In this document: positions 45,561 through 55,100 of the stretch, piece after piece
How the letters are laid out: every line of letters starts with the position of its first letter
Position numbering within the stretch: position 1 is the stretch's first letter
Origin: Pseudomonas sp. CROZ-RG-20F-R04-15
Lineage (GTDB): Bacteria > Pseudomonadota > Gammaproteobacteria > Pseudomonadales > Pseudomonadaceae
DNA length: 64,000 nt
Reading direction: 5' to 3'
Assembly (NCBI RefSeq): GCF_022662375.1
Contig: NZ_JAKNQL010000018.1
Coordinates: 50,534 to 114,533 of the forward strand
The notes under the pieces: model-generated
What the model was told of the DNA's origin: nothing
Databases searched by the model: none
The model's input: only the letters and a program-made list of their open reading frames with translations
Position numbers and translations under genes: made by a program

Positions 45561-46090
45561 CTCTCCCTCCGGGAGAGGGAGCCGACCGAGGTGTCTGGCG
45601 TTATACATCGACCTGAAAAACCGGGTCGATTATGGATTCAAGACAAGTCGCTCAAGTCGGCGGACTCCCCGAATATCCCCCAATCAGTCCCTTGAGGGAG
45701 AGGGGCCGACCGAGGTGTCTGGCGATATACATCGACCTGAGAGAGCGGGTTGATTATGGATTCAGTGGAGTTCTTTCACGTCGGCGTATTGCGTCAATAT
45801 CCCACGGTCAGTCCCCTCTCCCTCCGGGAGAGGGAGCCGACCGAGGTGTCTGGCGTTATACATCGACCTGAAAAACCGGGTCGATTATGGATTCAAGACA
45901 AATCGCTCACGTCGGCGGACTCCCCGAATATCCCCCCAATCAGTCCCTTGAGGGATAGGGGCCGACCGAGGTGTCTGGCGTTATACATCGACCTGAGAGA
46001 GCGGGTTGATTATGGATTCAGTGGAGTTCTTTCACGTCGGCGTATTACATCAATATCCCACGGTCAGTCCCCTCTCCCTCCGGGAGAGGG
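45561..46090. repeat. Nested intergenic tandem repeat (about 256-nt period, about 128-nt half units)
   Basis: CTCTCCCTCCGGGAGAGG occurs at 45561, 45816 and 46072, so the period is 255-256 nt. Each unit contains two related halves that both carry CCGACCGAGGTGTCTGGCG, then TATACATCGACCTGA and GATTATGGATTCA, so the array is about four copies of a half unit. The CTCTCCCTCCGGGAGAGG motif is itself a hairpin. There is no supported gene in the gap 45525-46118; short frames across it just read the repeat. Confidence 0.88.
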
Positions 46091-46118
46091 CTAGGGTGAG
46101 GGTGGCTTTTGCAATGAC

Positions 46119-48065
46119 TCACCGCCAGGGCTTCGGCTCACCCAACAACTGCCCCTGAACCCCATACAAGCCCATCTCGCGAATCACCGACAATTCCCCT
46201 TCCGTCTCAACCCGCTCGGCAATCAACGGCAGATCAATGCTGTGCGCCGCCCGCTGGATCGCTTCGATAAACAGGCGTTTGTCACTCTCCTGATCGATCG
46301 CACGAATGTAGCTGCCATCGATCTTCAGGTACGCCAGCCCCAACCGCGCCAGGTTGCCAATCATGCTGAAGCGCCCACCAAAGCGCTGCAGACTGAGCGA
46401 AAAGCCGAGTTCGCGCAGACGTCGGGTCAACTGTTCCAGCACCGCTTGCTCCGGCAACTGCTCCTCACCGATCTCCAGGGTCAGGCGCGCGCCAAGATTG
46501 GAATGCGCGCGCAGAATCTCGAAGATTTTATTCAGCGCCTGCGGATCGGCCAGGGTCGCCGAGGACAGGTTCAGCGCCAGCGAATCCTCATGCGCTTTCA
46601 TCTGTTCCAGCACCCGCTCGAGCATCAGGCGATCCAGTCGCGCGGTCCAGCCGAATCGCTCCAGCCATGGCAGAAAACGCCCGGCCGGGATGGTCTGGCC
46701 CTGATCATCGAGCAAGCGCGAGAGCACTTTGTAATGCAGCACCAATTGCGTGTCGGCGGCAGCCACCACCGGCTGGAAATACAGCTCGAAACGCTGCTGA
46801 CTCAAGGCCTGATCGAGCAAGCGATGCCAGGCGTGGTGATCGTCGCCGACATCCGCCGTCAGGCTCTGATCGATGCAGGCCCAGTTCTGCTCACCCTGCC
46901 CTTCGGCTTGCGCCAGCGCCTGATCGCCGAGCGTCAGCACCTGTTGCGGCGAATCGCCGTGGGTGAATGGCGCCAGACCGATCGACGCCACGGCCGCGAC
47001 GTCGGTCGCGCCGGTGGCGTGCAAACTGCTCAAGGCATTGTCGAGATTCTGCGCCAGTTGCAGCGCTTCCTCGCGGACCAGTCCCGGCGCCAGTACGGCG
47101 AATTCACCACCACGAATACGGGTGACGAGGTTCTGCGTTTCCGGGTACTTGGCACACTCGCGGGATAACTGTTCGCCGACCGCTTTAAGCAATTCATCGG
47201 TGCGCTGACCGCCCAGACGCTGGTTGAGCCCGGCCAGATCCTTGACCCGCAACAACAGCAGATAACCGGAGCTGGCCTGCTCCGGGTTGCTCACCCGGTT
47301 ATTCAACTGCATCTCGAAATAACGCCGGTTGGCCAGCCCGGTGAGATTGTCCTGATAGGACTCGGCGCGCAGTTTTTCACTGCGCTCGGCCTGCTCCTGG
47401 AATAGCGCCTTGAGCTTTTCGACCATCTGGTTCATCGCCTGCACCACGCGACGCAACTCAGGCGTGCGCGGCAGATCCGGCAGGCTGAGGAATTCACGAC
47501 GGGCAATGGCGTGGGATTGCTTGACCATGTAATCCAGCGGCTTCAACTGCCGGCGCAGCAGCAGCGCGCCGAGCACCGCACTCACTGCGCCGCAGATCAG
47601 CAGCCAGCCAAGACTGCCCAACGCGCTCTGCCACAGTTTGGCCACGGCGAACATCGGGTGGCTGACCACCTCGACCCGTGCCGCCTGCTCCCAGCCACGG
47701 CTGACCAGCGCATCGCCACCGGCCGGTTCCAGGCCGATCAGTTTGACGAACCAGTCCGGCACATTGCTGACGGCCGGAATGCCACTGCGCTCGACAATCG
47801 TCTGATCGGTCTTGAGATCGACCACGCGGATGCTCGCGTAATAACCGCTGTCGAAAATCGAGCTGACCAGCAGCTCGACCATTGCCGGGTCGTCGATATT
47901 CGGCGTCAGCGACAAGGCCAGCGCCGTCGCGGCGTCCTGGGCGTGGGAGCGCAACTGATTGACGTACTGGGTGCGCGAGCTTTCCAGACTGACCATGAAG
48001 CTGCCGGTGAAGGCGACCACCAGGAACAGACAGATAGCGATCAACAGCTGTTTGAACAAAGACAT
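46119..48065 (-). CDS. lapD: LapD, c-di-GMP receptor controlling LapG
   Basis: 648 residues. An N-terminal helix (LLIAICLFLVVAFTGSFMV) is followed by a periplasmic LapD/MoxY-type domain (about 25-150), a second helix (LGWLLICGAVSAVLGALLL), HAMP, then degenerate GGDEF (RGGEF) and EAL domains. The EAL motif reads KVL, so both enzyme domains are inactive and the EAL domain acts as a c-di-GMP receptor. Bound c-di-GMP lets the periplasmic domain trap LapG and keeps LapA on the surface. It is encoded 14 nt after lapG with AGGAG in the gap, and is convergent with the lapA direction. Confidence 0.97.
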   Translation of the reverse strand: MSLFKQLLIAICLFLVVAFTGSFMVSLESSRTQYVNQLRSHAQDAATALALSLTPNIDDPAMVELLVSSIFDSGYYASIRVVDLKTDQTIVERSGIPAVSNVPDWFVKLIGLEPAGGDALVSRGWEQAARVEVVSHPMFAVAKLWQSALGSLGWLLICGAVSAVLGALLLRRQLKPLDYMVKQSHAIARREFLSLPDLPRTPELRRVVQAMNQMVEKLKALFQEQAERSEKLRAESYQDNLTGLANRRYFEMQLNNRVSNPEQASSGYLLLLRVKDLAGLNQRLGGQRTDELLKAVGEQLSRECAKYPETQNLVTRIRGGEFAVLAPGLVREEALQLAQNLDNALSSLHATGATDVAAVASIGLAPFTHGDSPQQVLTLGDQALAQAEGQGEQNWACIDQSLTADVGDDHHAWHRLLDQALSQQRFELYFQPVVAAADTQLVLHYKVLSRLLDDQGQTIPAGRFLPWLERFGWTARLDRLMLERVLEQMKAHEDSLALNLSSATLADPQALNKIFEILRAHSNLGARLTLEIGEEQLPEQAVLEQLTRRLRELGFSLSLQRFGGRFSMIGNLARLGLAYLKIDGSYIRAIDQESDKRLFIEAIQRAAHSIDLPLIAERVETEGELSVIREMGLYGVQGQLLGEPKPWR

Positions 48066-48079
48066 CTGAGCGCGTGCTC

Positions 48080-48772
48080 CTAGTTAGTCGTCTCGACCGG
48101 GAAACCTTCGGCCTGCATTTTCTTCAAGACATCCTGCCAGCGTGACAGGCGTTTGGTATCACCGACCTTCTTGTTGCCCTTGGCCCCCGGCAAGTACAAC
48201 CCTTCAGCATTGAAAGAGTAGACCGGCAGCAAATCGGTTCGCTGCGACGCCGGCTGGATCGGATCGATCAGGCTGTCGAGCACCAACGGCATGGCATCGG
48301 GGGTGGCATAGTAAGTCAGGACCATGTGCGCGCGGTTCTGACGCAACGCCTTGACGTAGGTGATGCGCAGTTTGTCACTGGAAACCCCGAGGTGGCGCAG
48401 GCTGAAATACTTGGCGATCGCGTAGTCTTCGCAGTCACCGGCGCCCTTCCACAGCGCTTCGATAGGGGTTTCCCAATAATCGACCTCGTGCCACAGGTCG
48501 ATGTCTTCGACGTAGCGCACCTGTTTGTTAAAGAACAGGTTCACCACTTTGAGTTTTTCCATTTCGCTGACCTGTTTCTGCGTGGCCAACAGGTTCTGCC
48601 AGGCATCGATCCGTTGCTGGCCGGCACCCAGTGGCCCGTAGAGTGCCGTGGCTTTGCGGCTGATCGCAGAAAAATCCCAATCGGCATGCAGACCGCCCAG
48701 CATCATGCCGGCCAGCAACAATGCGCAGCCTAGCCAGCGCAGCGTCCGAGGGATCGCGAAACGTACCGCCAC
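48080..48772 (-). CDS. lapG: LapG, periplasmic Ca-dependent cysteine protease
   Basis: 230 residues from a GTG, with an N-terminal signal/anchor (LGCALLLAGMMLGGLHA). It is a transglutaminase-like peptidase of the DUF920/C93 type: catalytic Cys114 in GAGDCEDYAIAKY, His149 in NRAHMVLTYY and Asp166 in LVLDSLIDP, spaced 35 and 17 as in the family. Asp113 and Glu115 flank the Cys and match the calcium site. It cuts LapA at the TAAG site to release biofilm when LapD is not holding it. First gene of the lapG-lapD operon. Confidence 0.96.
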   Translation of the reverse strand: MAVRFAIPRTLRWLGCALLLAGMMLGGLHADWDFSAISRKATALYGPLGAGQQRIDAWQNLLATQKQVSEMEKLKVVNLFFNKQVRYVEDIDLWHEVDYWETPIEALWKGAGDCEDYAIAKYFSLRHLGVSSDKLRITYVKALRQNRAHMVLTYYATPDAMPLVLDSLIDPIQPASQRTDLLPVYSFNAEGLYLPGAKGNKKVGDTKRLSRWQDVLKKMQAEGFPVETTN

Positions 48773-48899
48773 AGCAGGTTTCCAGAGGGCAGGAGGGAAA
48801 GCGTTTGATGGTGAAGCTTAGCCCGGCAAAAAACAATGGCACCATGAGATCATCTACGGCACGCTAAACTTCAGTTGCCAGCGTAATGTTTTACAAGGT

Positions 48900-48943
48900 T
48901 TGACAACCTGTAGAGCAATCACTAGTGTCATTTGGATCCAAAT
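48900..48943 (+). promoter_or_regulatory. Promoter and palindromic operator of the GntR gene
   Basis: TTGACA (48900-48905), a 17-nt spacer and TAGTGT (48923-48928) form a plausible sigma-70 promoter. The perfect 14-bp palindrome ATTTGGATCCAAAT (48930-48943) overlaps the expected start of transcription. Palindromes of the TTGGATCCAA type are common operators of GntR/FCD regulators, so autorepression is likely. Confidence 0.65.
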
Positions 48944-48969
48944 CAGGCCGACATACAGGGTGCGTAGTC

Positions 48970-49680
48970 GTGACACAGAAGCCCAAACCGCTGCACAGCA
49001 TTAAAGTCGACGGACCGATTCCTGCGCATCTGGCCCGTTCGGTGATCGAAGAAACCCTGCGCTCGGCGATCCTCGACGGTCGTCTGCCCTGCGGTACGGC
49101 CCTGCGTCAGCAGGATCTGGCCGATCTGTTCGGCGTCAGCCGCATGCCGGTGCGCGAAGCCTTGCGCCAGCTCGAAGCCCAGGAACTGCTCAGCGTTACC
49201 GCGCACAAAGGTGCGGTGGTTGCGCCATTGATTCAGGGCGATGCCACTGAAACCTACGAGTTGCGCATCCTGCTCGAATCCGAAGCCATGCGGCAGTCGG
49301 TTCCGCTGTTGACCGCTGCCGATCATGCACGCGCGGCGGCTTACATCGATGAGCTGGAGGCGCAACGCGACTACACGGAAATCGGCCGGCTCAACCGTTT
49401 GTTCCATATGGCCCTGTACAGCAAGGCGCCCAACAAACGCTTGCTGCGGCTGGTCGAAGACGGACTCAACGAAGAGGAACGCTTCCTGCGTTTCAACCTT
49501 GAGGCCATGGGTCTGGGCAAATTGTCCCAGGACGATCACCGGGCGATGCTGCAAGCGGTGCAAGATCGCGACACTGACCGGTCGATCGAACTCCTTGAGC
49601 AACACCTCAATCGGGGCGTCGAGGTCATTACCCGCTATCTCGCCACCCCCGCCGCACAAAGCCGCCAAGCCGCGCGCTGA
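48970..49680 (+). CDS. GntR-family regulator, FadR/FCD subfamily
   Basis: 236 residues from the GTG at 48970. An in-frame GTG at 48925 lies inside the promoter and before the operator palindrome, so it is unlikely to be used. The N-terminal winged helix reads ALRQQDLADLFGVSRMPVREALRQL. The FCD ligand domain (about 95-225) shows the metal/ligand pattern with RLNRLFHMALYSKA and DDHRAMLQAVQDRD. It stands alone, divergent from lapG-lapD, and upstream of the pvf-type cluster by 740 nt. Ligand and targets are unknown; family members sense small carboxylates. Confidence 0.88.
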   Translation: MTQKPKPLHSIKVDGPIPAHLARSVIEETLRSAILDGRLPCGTALRQQDLADLFGVSRMPVREALRQLEAQELLSVTAHKGAVVAPLIQGDATETYELRILLESEAMRQSVPLLTAADHARAAAYIDELEAQRDYTEIGRLNRLFHMALYSKAPNKRLLRLVEDGLNEEERFLRFNLEAMGLGKLSQDDHRAMLQAVQDRDTDRSIELLEQHLNRGVEVITRYLATPAAQSRQAAR

Positions 49681-49859
49681 ACGCGTACCCACCCGCGAAG
49701 CACCCGCTTACAAATCCCCAAGCGATCTGCCTGCCCTCAGGCCGGCGGATCCGCGTCCCCGCTCTAACCCCCTGCGCACCATTCAGCCCGATATTTGCAT
49801 CCTGCCAATGACGAATCGGTAATAGCCGTGGCGCTCATTTACCCGCACTCTTGAACGGC

Positions 49860-49990
49860 CAACCCCATAAAGAACGGGCGACGCGCCGTCCTGACGGCGC
49901 AGTCCCCGCACCAGGAACCTACGGAAGGAGCCTTGCCACGGGAAAAAGGAAGTCATGGCGCGGGGTCACGGCCAACTTCCGCCCTTTTAA
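49860..49990 (+). other. Candidate small RNA or structured leader with clustered GGA motifs
   Basis: In the 740-nt gap before pvfA there is a perfect hairpin GCGCCGTC/GACGGCGC (49883-49900). Five GGA motifs follow within 49914-49950, the sort of site bound by RsmA/RsmE. A second hairpin then has stem GAAGT-ca-TGGC paired with GCCA-ACTTC (about 49949-49979) and is followed by GCCCTTTT, like a terminator. A short frame (49851-50090) crosses it but looks non-coding. The element may be a Gac/Rsm-type RNA or an unrelated small RNA; I recognise no family. Confidence 0.35.
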
Positions 49991-50090
49991 ATCATTCAAC
50001 TCTTATTACTGGAAAGTTGCTTCGAGTGAGGCATTCACTCTTGTCGATCAATTTTGGCCGTTATTCGCCGAAAGGAGCTTCTACGCCTAA

Positions 50091-50115
50091 ATAAAACTTC
50101 CGCCAGAAGTTTTAT
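50091..50115 (+). promoter_or_regulatory. Perfect inverted repeat upstream of the pvf cluster
   Basis: ATAAAACTTC (50091-50100) and GAAGTTTTAT (50106-50115) form a 10-bp palindrome around CGCCA. It is followed by an AT-rich stretch to about 50200 that probably holds the pvfA promoter. It could be an operator or a hairpin; no T-run follows. Confidence 0.45.
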
Positions 50116-50420
50116 CGGTATTACTCAACTTCAAAAAACAGCCAACTTAAAATAATTAAAAATGTACTTGTTAAATACTTTGTCGGTGTATTAGTTTTTC
50201 CTCGCCAAGTGTGAACTTCACCGTTCACCTCGGCAGCGCCCCGATGCTTGCGGCACAGCAGCAGCGCTTTAAGGGCAGGCATGTCAGCGCTATACCAGCT
50301 CCGTACTTATCTTGCAGAAAGAAAGGTTGTCGTTCGCCGAAAGAAAACAAGCAAGTCGTCGTTTCATTGTTTGCGCAGTTGCCAGAACAGTTCCACTCAA
50401 CATCAACGATAAAGGACATC

Positions 50421-51197
50421 ATGATGCCCAATAAGAACCAACTCGCCCTGAAGAAAGCCGAACTTAGCATTCACCCGATCTTTTCCGAGATCACTTCGTT
50501 ATCGGTGTTACAACGTTTCATGGAAACCCACGTATTTGCCGTGTGGGATTTCATGTCGCTGACCAAACGCCTGCAGCAGGAACTGACCTGCACGCGGTTG
50601 CCGTGGTTACCGCCGCGCGATCCTCACGCCGCCCGGTTGATCAACGAGATCGTTCTCGGCGAAGAATCGGACGATCGGCTGACCGAAGGGCATTACAGCC
50701 ATTTCGAGTTGTACCTGGATGCGATGCGCGAAATCGGCGCGAGTACCACCGCCGTGGAGCGCTTTGTCGCGCTGCAACAGGAAGGTGTGAGCTATGACGT
50801 CGCGCTGCAAAGCGTCGAGGTTGATCCGGCCGCCGCGCAGTTTGTCCGCGACACCTTGCGTACCGCCCTGCATGCACCGGGACACAGTGTGGCGGCGGCG
50901 TTTCTGCATGGTCGCGAGAGCGTGATCCCGAGCATGTTCCAGCGCATCCTCGACGACTGGGGCATCGGAATCGAGCAGGCGCCGACCTTTCGCTATTACC
51001 TGGAACGCCACATCGAAGTTGACTCCGAAGATCACGGCCCGGCTGCGGAGCACCTTCTCGAGCGTCTGGTCGCTGGCGATCCGCAGCGTGAGGCCGAGGT
51101 CTACGCCAGCGCCATCGCGGCCGTGGAAAGCCGTATCGCCTTGTGGGACGGCCTGCGCCTGAGCATGCGCGAACCATTGGCGGAGGTGGCCCAATGA
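50421..51197 (+). CDS. pvfA: PvfA/MgoB-type heme-oxygenase-like (DUF3050) protein
   Basis: About 258 residues. ATGs at 50421 and 50424 follow AAAGGA; the second has the better spacing. The longer frame from 50211 adds a poorly conserved tail with no ribosome site. The DUF3050 pattern of a heme-oxygenase-like helical fold is visible (FMETHVFAVWDFMSLTKRLQ, EGHYSHFELYLDAM, RYYLERHIEVDSEDHGP), with conserved His and Glu/Asp residues suggesting a diiron-type oxidase. It is the first gene of a four-gene cluster in the order of mgoBCAD (mangotoxin regulation) and pvfABCD (Pseudomonas virulence factor). It probably oxidises an amino-acid-derived intermediate. Confidence 0.85.
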   Translation: MMPNKNQLALKKAELSIHPIFSEITSLSVLQRFMETHVFAVWDFMSLTKRLQQELTCTRLPWLPPRDPHAARLINEIVLGEESDDRLTEGHYSHFELYLDAMREIGASTTAVERFVALQQEGVSYDVALQSVEVDPAAAQFVRDTLRTALHAPGHSVAAAFLHGRESVIPSMFQRILDDWGIGIEQAPTFRYYLERHIEVDSEDHGPAAEHLLERLVAGDPQREAEVYASAIAAVESRIALWDGLRLSMREPLAEVAQ

Positions 51198-52123
51198 ATG
51201 CCGCCGACTATCAATCGTTTGCCGATGCCTGGGAAAACCGCGCGACCATCCGCACTCGCCCACGGCGCGTGCTCGAAGACGACGAGCGGCTGATCTACCC
51301 GCTCAGCCGCCAACCACTGGTGCTCAGCGAAACCTTCCTGCGCGAGTGTCCGCAGCAGCGCGATTTCGCCTTGGTGCAGACGTTGTACAAATTCATCAAC
51401 GATGTGGTGATTTTCGAGACCGAGATCGTCGATAAAACCGCGCGCAGCATCGCCAAGAATCGCTTCGCCGTGACCTTCCCGTTTGCCTGTCGTTACGACG
51501 CGATGACCGTGGTGGTCGACGAGGATTACCACGCGCTGGTGGCGATGGATTTCATGCAGCAAACGGTGGCGATGACCGGTATCGAACCGATTCAGTTGCC
51601 CGATGAAATCGAACTGAGCCGGGCGATTCCCGCCGCTGTTGCGCTGGCACCCGAGCACCTGCGTAGCGCGGTGGAACTGGTTTGCGTGGCCATCGCCGAA
51701 AATACCGTGACCGGTGATGTGGCGGCGTTCGCCCGCGACGATACGGTCAAGCCGTCGATCAAGGGCCTGATGGCCGATCACCTGCTCGATGAAGGTCGTC
51801 ATTCGAGCTTCTGGGCGCGGATGGTGCGCATCTATTGGCACACCGCCAGCGCGGCGGATCGCGAAACCATCGCGCAAATCCTGCCGGTGTTCATCGGCCA
51901 TTACCTGACCAACGACATCCAGAAAACCTTCGACCTGCGCCTCATCGATGCGCTGCCGGTCAGCGAAACCACCCGCCGTTCGCTCCGGGATGAAATGGCC
52001 GGGCTGGCGTTCCCGATCAATCGCCACCATCCGCTGGTGGGCAACATCGTCAAGTTCTTCCACAACAGCTCGCTGCTCGACACGCCCTGCGTGCAGCACG
52101 CCTTGCGTGATTACCTGGTTTGA
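51194..52123 (+). CDS. pvfB: PvfB/MgoC-type AurF-like diiron N-oxygenase
   Basis: 309 residues; the ATG overlaps the pvfA stop (ATGA) and has GGAGG upstream. It is an AurF-like p-aminobenzoate N-oxygenase with ligand-bearing helices including FETEIVDKTARSIA, CVAIAENTVTGDVAAF and DHLLDEGRHSSFW, the last giving E-x-x-H. This family oxidises amines to hydroxylamines or beyond. In the pvf/mgo/ham pathways it acts with the DUF3050 protein on the amino group of the product made from the NRPS-bound amino acid. Confidence 0.9.
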   Translation: MNAADYQSFADAWENRATIRTRPRRVLEDDERLIYPLSRQPLVLSETFLRECPQQRDFALVQTLYKFINDVVIFETEIVDKTARSIAKNRFAVTFPFACRYDAMTVVVDEDYHALVAMDFMQQTVAMTGIEPIQLPDEIELSRAIPAAVALAPEHLRSAVELVCVAIAENTVTGDVAAFARDDTVKPSIKGLMADHLLDEGRHSSFWARMVRIYWHTASAADRETIAQILPVFIGHYLTNDIQKTFDLRLIDALPVSETTRRSLRDEMAGLAFPINRHHPLVGNIVKFFHNSSLLDTPCVQHALRDYLV

Positions 52124-52136
52124 TGAGGAGGCCGAC

Positions 52137-55100
52137 ATGAAACGTCTCGACATTTTGCTGATTGGCGCCAGCCAGGCCATGACCGACCTGGCGCTGGAGC
52201 TTGAACAACACGGCCACACATTGCAGCGTAGCGGCGTTGCGGCATCGACGATGGACTTGATCATCGACGATGGCTTCATCGGCGCTGGCGATCGCTGCGC
52301 AATCCCGCACCTGCACCTGCGCTTGGGTATCAATGCGCACAGCAAGGCCGGTTTACCTTCACTCGATCTGCTGTGCTTCCTCGGCTCTTCACTGATCAGC
52401 CGCGTGCCGATTGCCGATGAGCCGTCCGGCAATGGTCAGTCACTGCGCCAGCGAGCACTGACGCAGGTGGTCGACGAAGTGACGTTGCTGGTCAGCCGCT
52501 TCTCTCGTGATGCTGACTATTTTCAGCAGGCCGCGTCGGTGCCGGCGGCGGATTTCGAGCGGATGGAAGACCTGCTGTTCCTCGACAGCCTGGCGTACAT
52601 CCATCGCCTCAACGACACGGCGAATCCGACTCTGCTGGAACAGGCGCAGGCCCCGGCAATCGAGCGCCTGCAACAAAGCCTGATCCGTCATGCCGAACGA
52701 CCGGCGCTGCATCTCGCCGAACAATCGATCAGCTATCGGCAACTACACGCCCACAGTCGCGCGATCCAACAGCGCTTGCAGCCCTTGCTCGAGCAACACC
52801 CGCAGCCGTGGGTGGTCGGTATCTGCCTGCCGAAGAGTCCGGCGTTGTTCGCTTCGATTCTGGCGATTCTCGGCAGCGGCGCGGTGTACCTGCCGCTGGA
52901 ACCGAGCCACCCGTTGCAGCGCCAGCAATACATTCTGCAAAACGCCGGCGCGTTGTTGCTGCTGCACGATGGTGAGCATCCGCTTGGCGAAACCATGGCG
53001 GGGCTGGATGTCAGTGGCATCGACAGCGCTGATGCGGACCTCAGCCAAGCGCTGATGCGCCAGCGCCCCGCACTCGATGCGCCGTGCATGGCGCTCTACA
53101 CCTCGGGCACCACCGGGCATCCGAAGGGCGTATTGCTCAGTCAGGCCAACCTTGCGCACTTCACCGCTTGGTACGCCGATTACGTGCAGTTGCAGGCCGA
53201 AAGTCGGGTCTTGCAGTTCTCTTCGCTGAGCTTCGATTCGTCACTGATCGATATCTTCCCGACCCTGCTTGAAGGCGCCGAACTGGTGGTGCCCGACGAC
53301 ACCCAACGGCGTGATCCGCTGCAACTGATCGCGCTGATCCGCCGCCGACAACTGACCCATGCGTTCCTGCCGCCGGCGCTGTTGAGCATCCTGCCGCTGG
53401 AGCAGCTGGAAGGCGTGCAAGTGATGACCGGCGGCGATGTCTGCGAGCCGTTCGTCATCGAGCAACTGACCCGTCAGGGCACGCTGCATAACCTTTACGG
53501 CCCGACCGAAGCCACGGTGCTGATCACTGCGCGTCAACTGATACCCGGTGACAGCAACCGCAGCCTTGGCGCGCCGATCGCCGACAGCCAGGTGCTGATT
53601 CTCGATGACGATTTGCAACCGGTGCCGCAGAACACCGTCGGCGAATTGTTCATCGTCGGCCCCGGCGTCTGCCTCGGTTATCTGAACAATCCACAGCAGA
53701 CCGCCGAGCGTTATCTGACCTTGAATCTGCCGGACGGGCAGACGCTGCGCGCCTACCGCAGCGGTGACATGGCCAAGTGGGGCGAGCACGGAATCGAGCT
53801 GTGCGGACGTCGCGACAATCAGGTGAAGATCCGTGGTTTTCGGGTCGAGCCGGAAGAGATCGAGCGCTGCCTGCGCGAGAGCCAGTTGTACCGGCAAGTG
53901 GCGGTGGTGATCGACAGTCAGCGGCGCATTCTGGCCTTCCTCGCCCAGCCGCAATCAGCCACCGCGCGCGAAGCATTGAAGGCCCACGCCCGACAGTTTT
54001 TGCCGGACTACATGCAACCCGTGGCGTGGACCGAGCTGCCGAGCATGCCGTTCGCCAGCAACGGCAAGGTCGACCGCAAAGCGCTGCTGGAACTGCCGGT
54101 GAACGTTCAGGACAGCGGGCCGAAATGTCTGCCGGTGAATGCTGATGAAGCCCTGCTGCTGGAGATCTGGGCGGAGTTGCTGGAGTTGCCGACCAGCGAC
54201 ATTTCCACCGACGAAAGCTTCTTCAATCTCGGTGGCCACTCGATTCTGCTGTCGCGGATGTTGCTGCGTTTGCGTGAGGAATTCGGGCGCAGCGTTTCGA
54301 TCAATCGCTTCATCGAACTGCCGACCATCATCAAACTCGCAACGCTGGTGCGCGGCACCGATGACAACGCGGTGCTCAGCGCCCAGGCCATGGCCGACGC
54401 CGAACGTACGCTGGACATCGAACCGCTGCCGATCAGCCGCATGGGCGATGTGCACAAGGTCATCGTCACCGGCGCCAACAGCTTTGTCGGTGTGCACATC
54501 GTCGAGGCGCTGCTTGGTTGGGGCGCCAGCGAAGTGGCGTGTCTGGTGCGTGACGGCGGCGGGCAAACGGCGGCGCAACGCTTTGCCGAGGCACTGCGGG
54601 AAAACCGTCTGGAGCATCTGGATCTGCGTCGTGTGCGGGTTTACGCGGCAGACATTACGCGTCCGCAACTGGGCCTGAACGACGAAGATTATCAACGTCT
54701 GGATCGTGAGTTCGGCGCGTTGGTGCACAACGCCGCCAACGTCAATCACGTGCTTGATTACGAGTCGCTGGCGGCAGACAACGTCGAGCCGATTTTTGCC
54801 CTGCTGCGTTTGTGCGAAGGGCAGAGCAAAAAGGTTTTCAATTTCGTCTCTACGCTGTCGGCTTCAAGCACGGTCGATGATGCGGGACGGGTGCTGGAAC
54901 TGCCCGCCGCGCTGACGCCACCGATCTACATTCGCAACGGCTACAACCTGTCGAAATGGGTCGCTGAACGCATCCTTGAACGGGCGCGGGAACGCGGCGC
55001 TCGGGTCAATCTTTATCGCCCCGGCAACATCAGTTTCAACAGCTTGAGCGGCGTTTGTCAGCCGCACAAAAACCGCTTGATGCTGATGCTTAAAGGCTCG

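Noticed and set aside
45632..46094. Short plus-strand frames across the intergenic tandem repeat
   Set aside because: They simply translate the repeat, have no ribosome sites and change frame between copies.
46119..48065. LapD as an active diguanylate cyclase or phosphodiesterase
   Set aside because: GGDEF is RGGEF and EAL is KVL; both catalytic signatures are degenerate, matching the known receptor role.
49851..50090. 79-codon plus-strand frame upstream of the pvf cluster
   Set aside because: No ribosome site, composition unlike a protein, and it crosses hairpins and GGA motifs that look like RNA elements.
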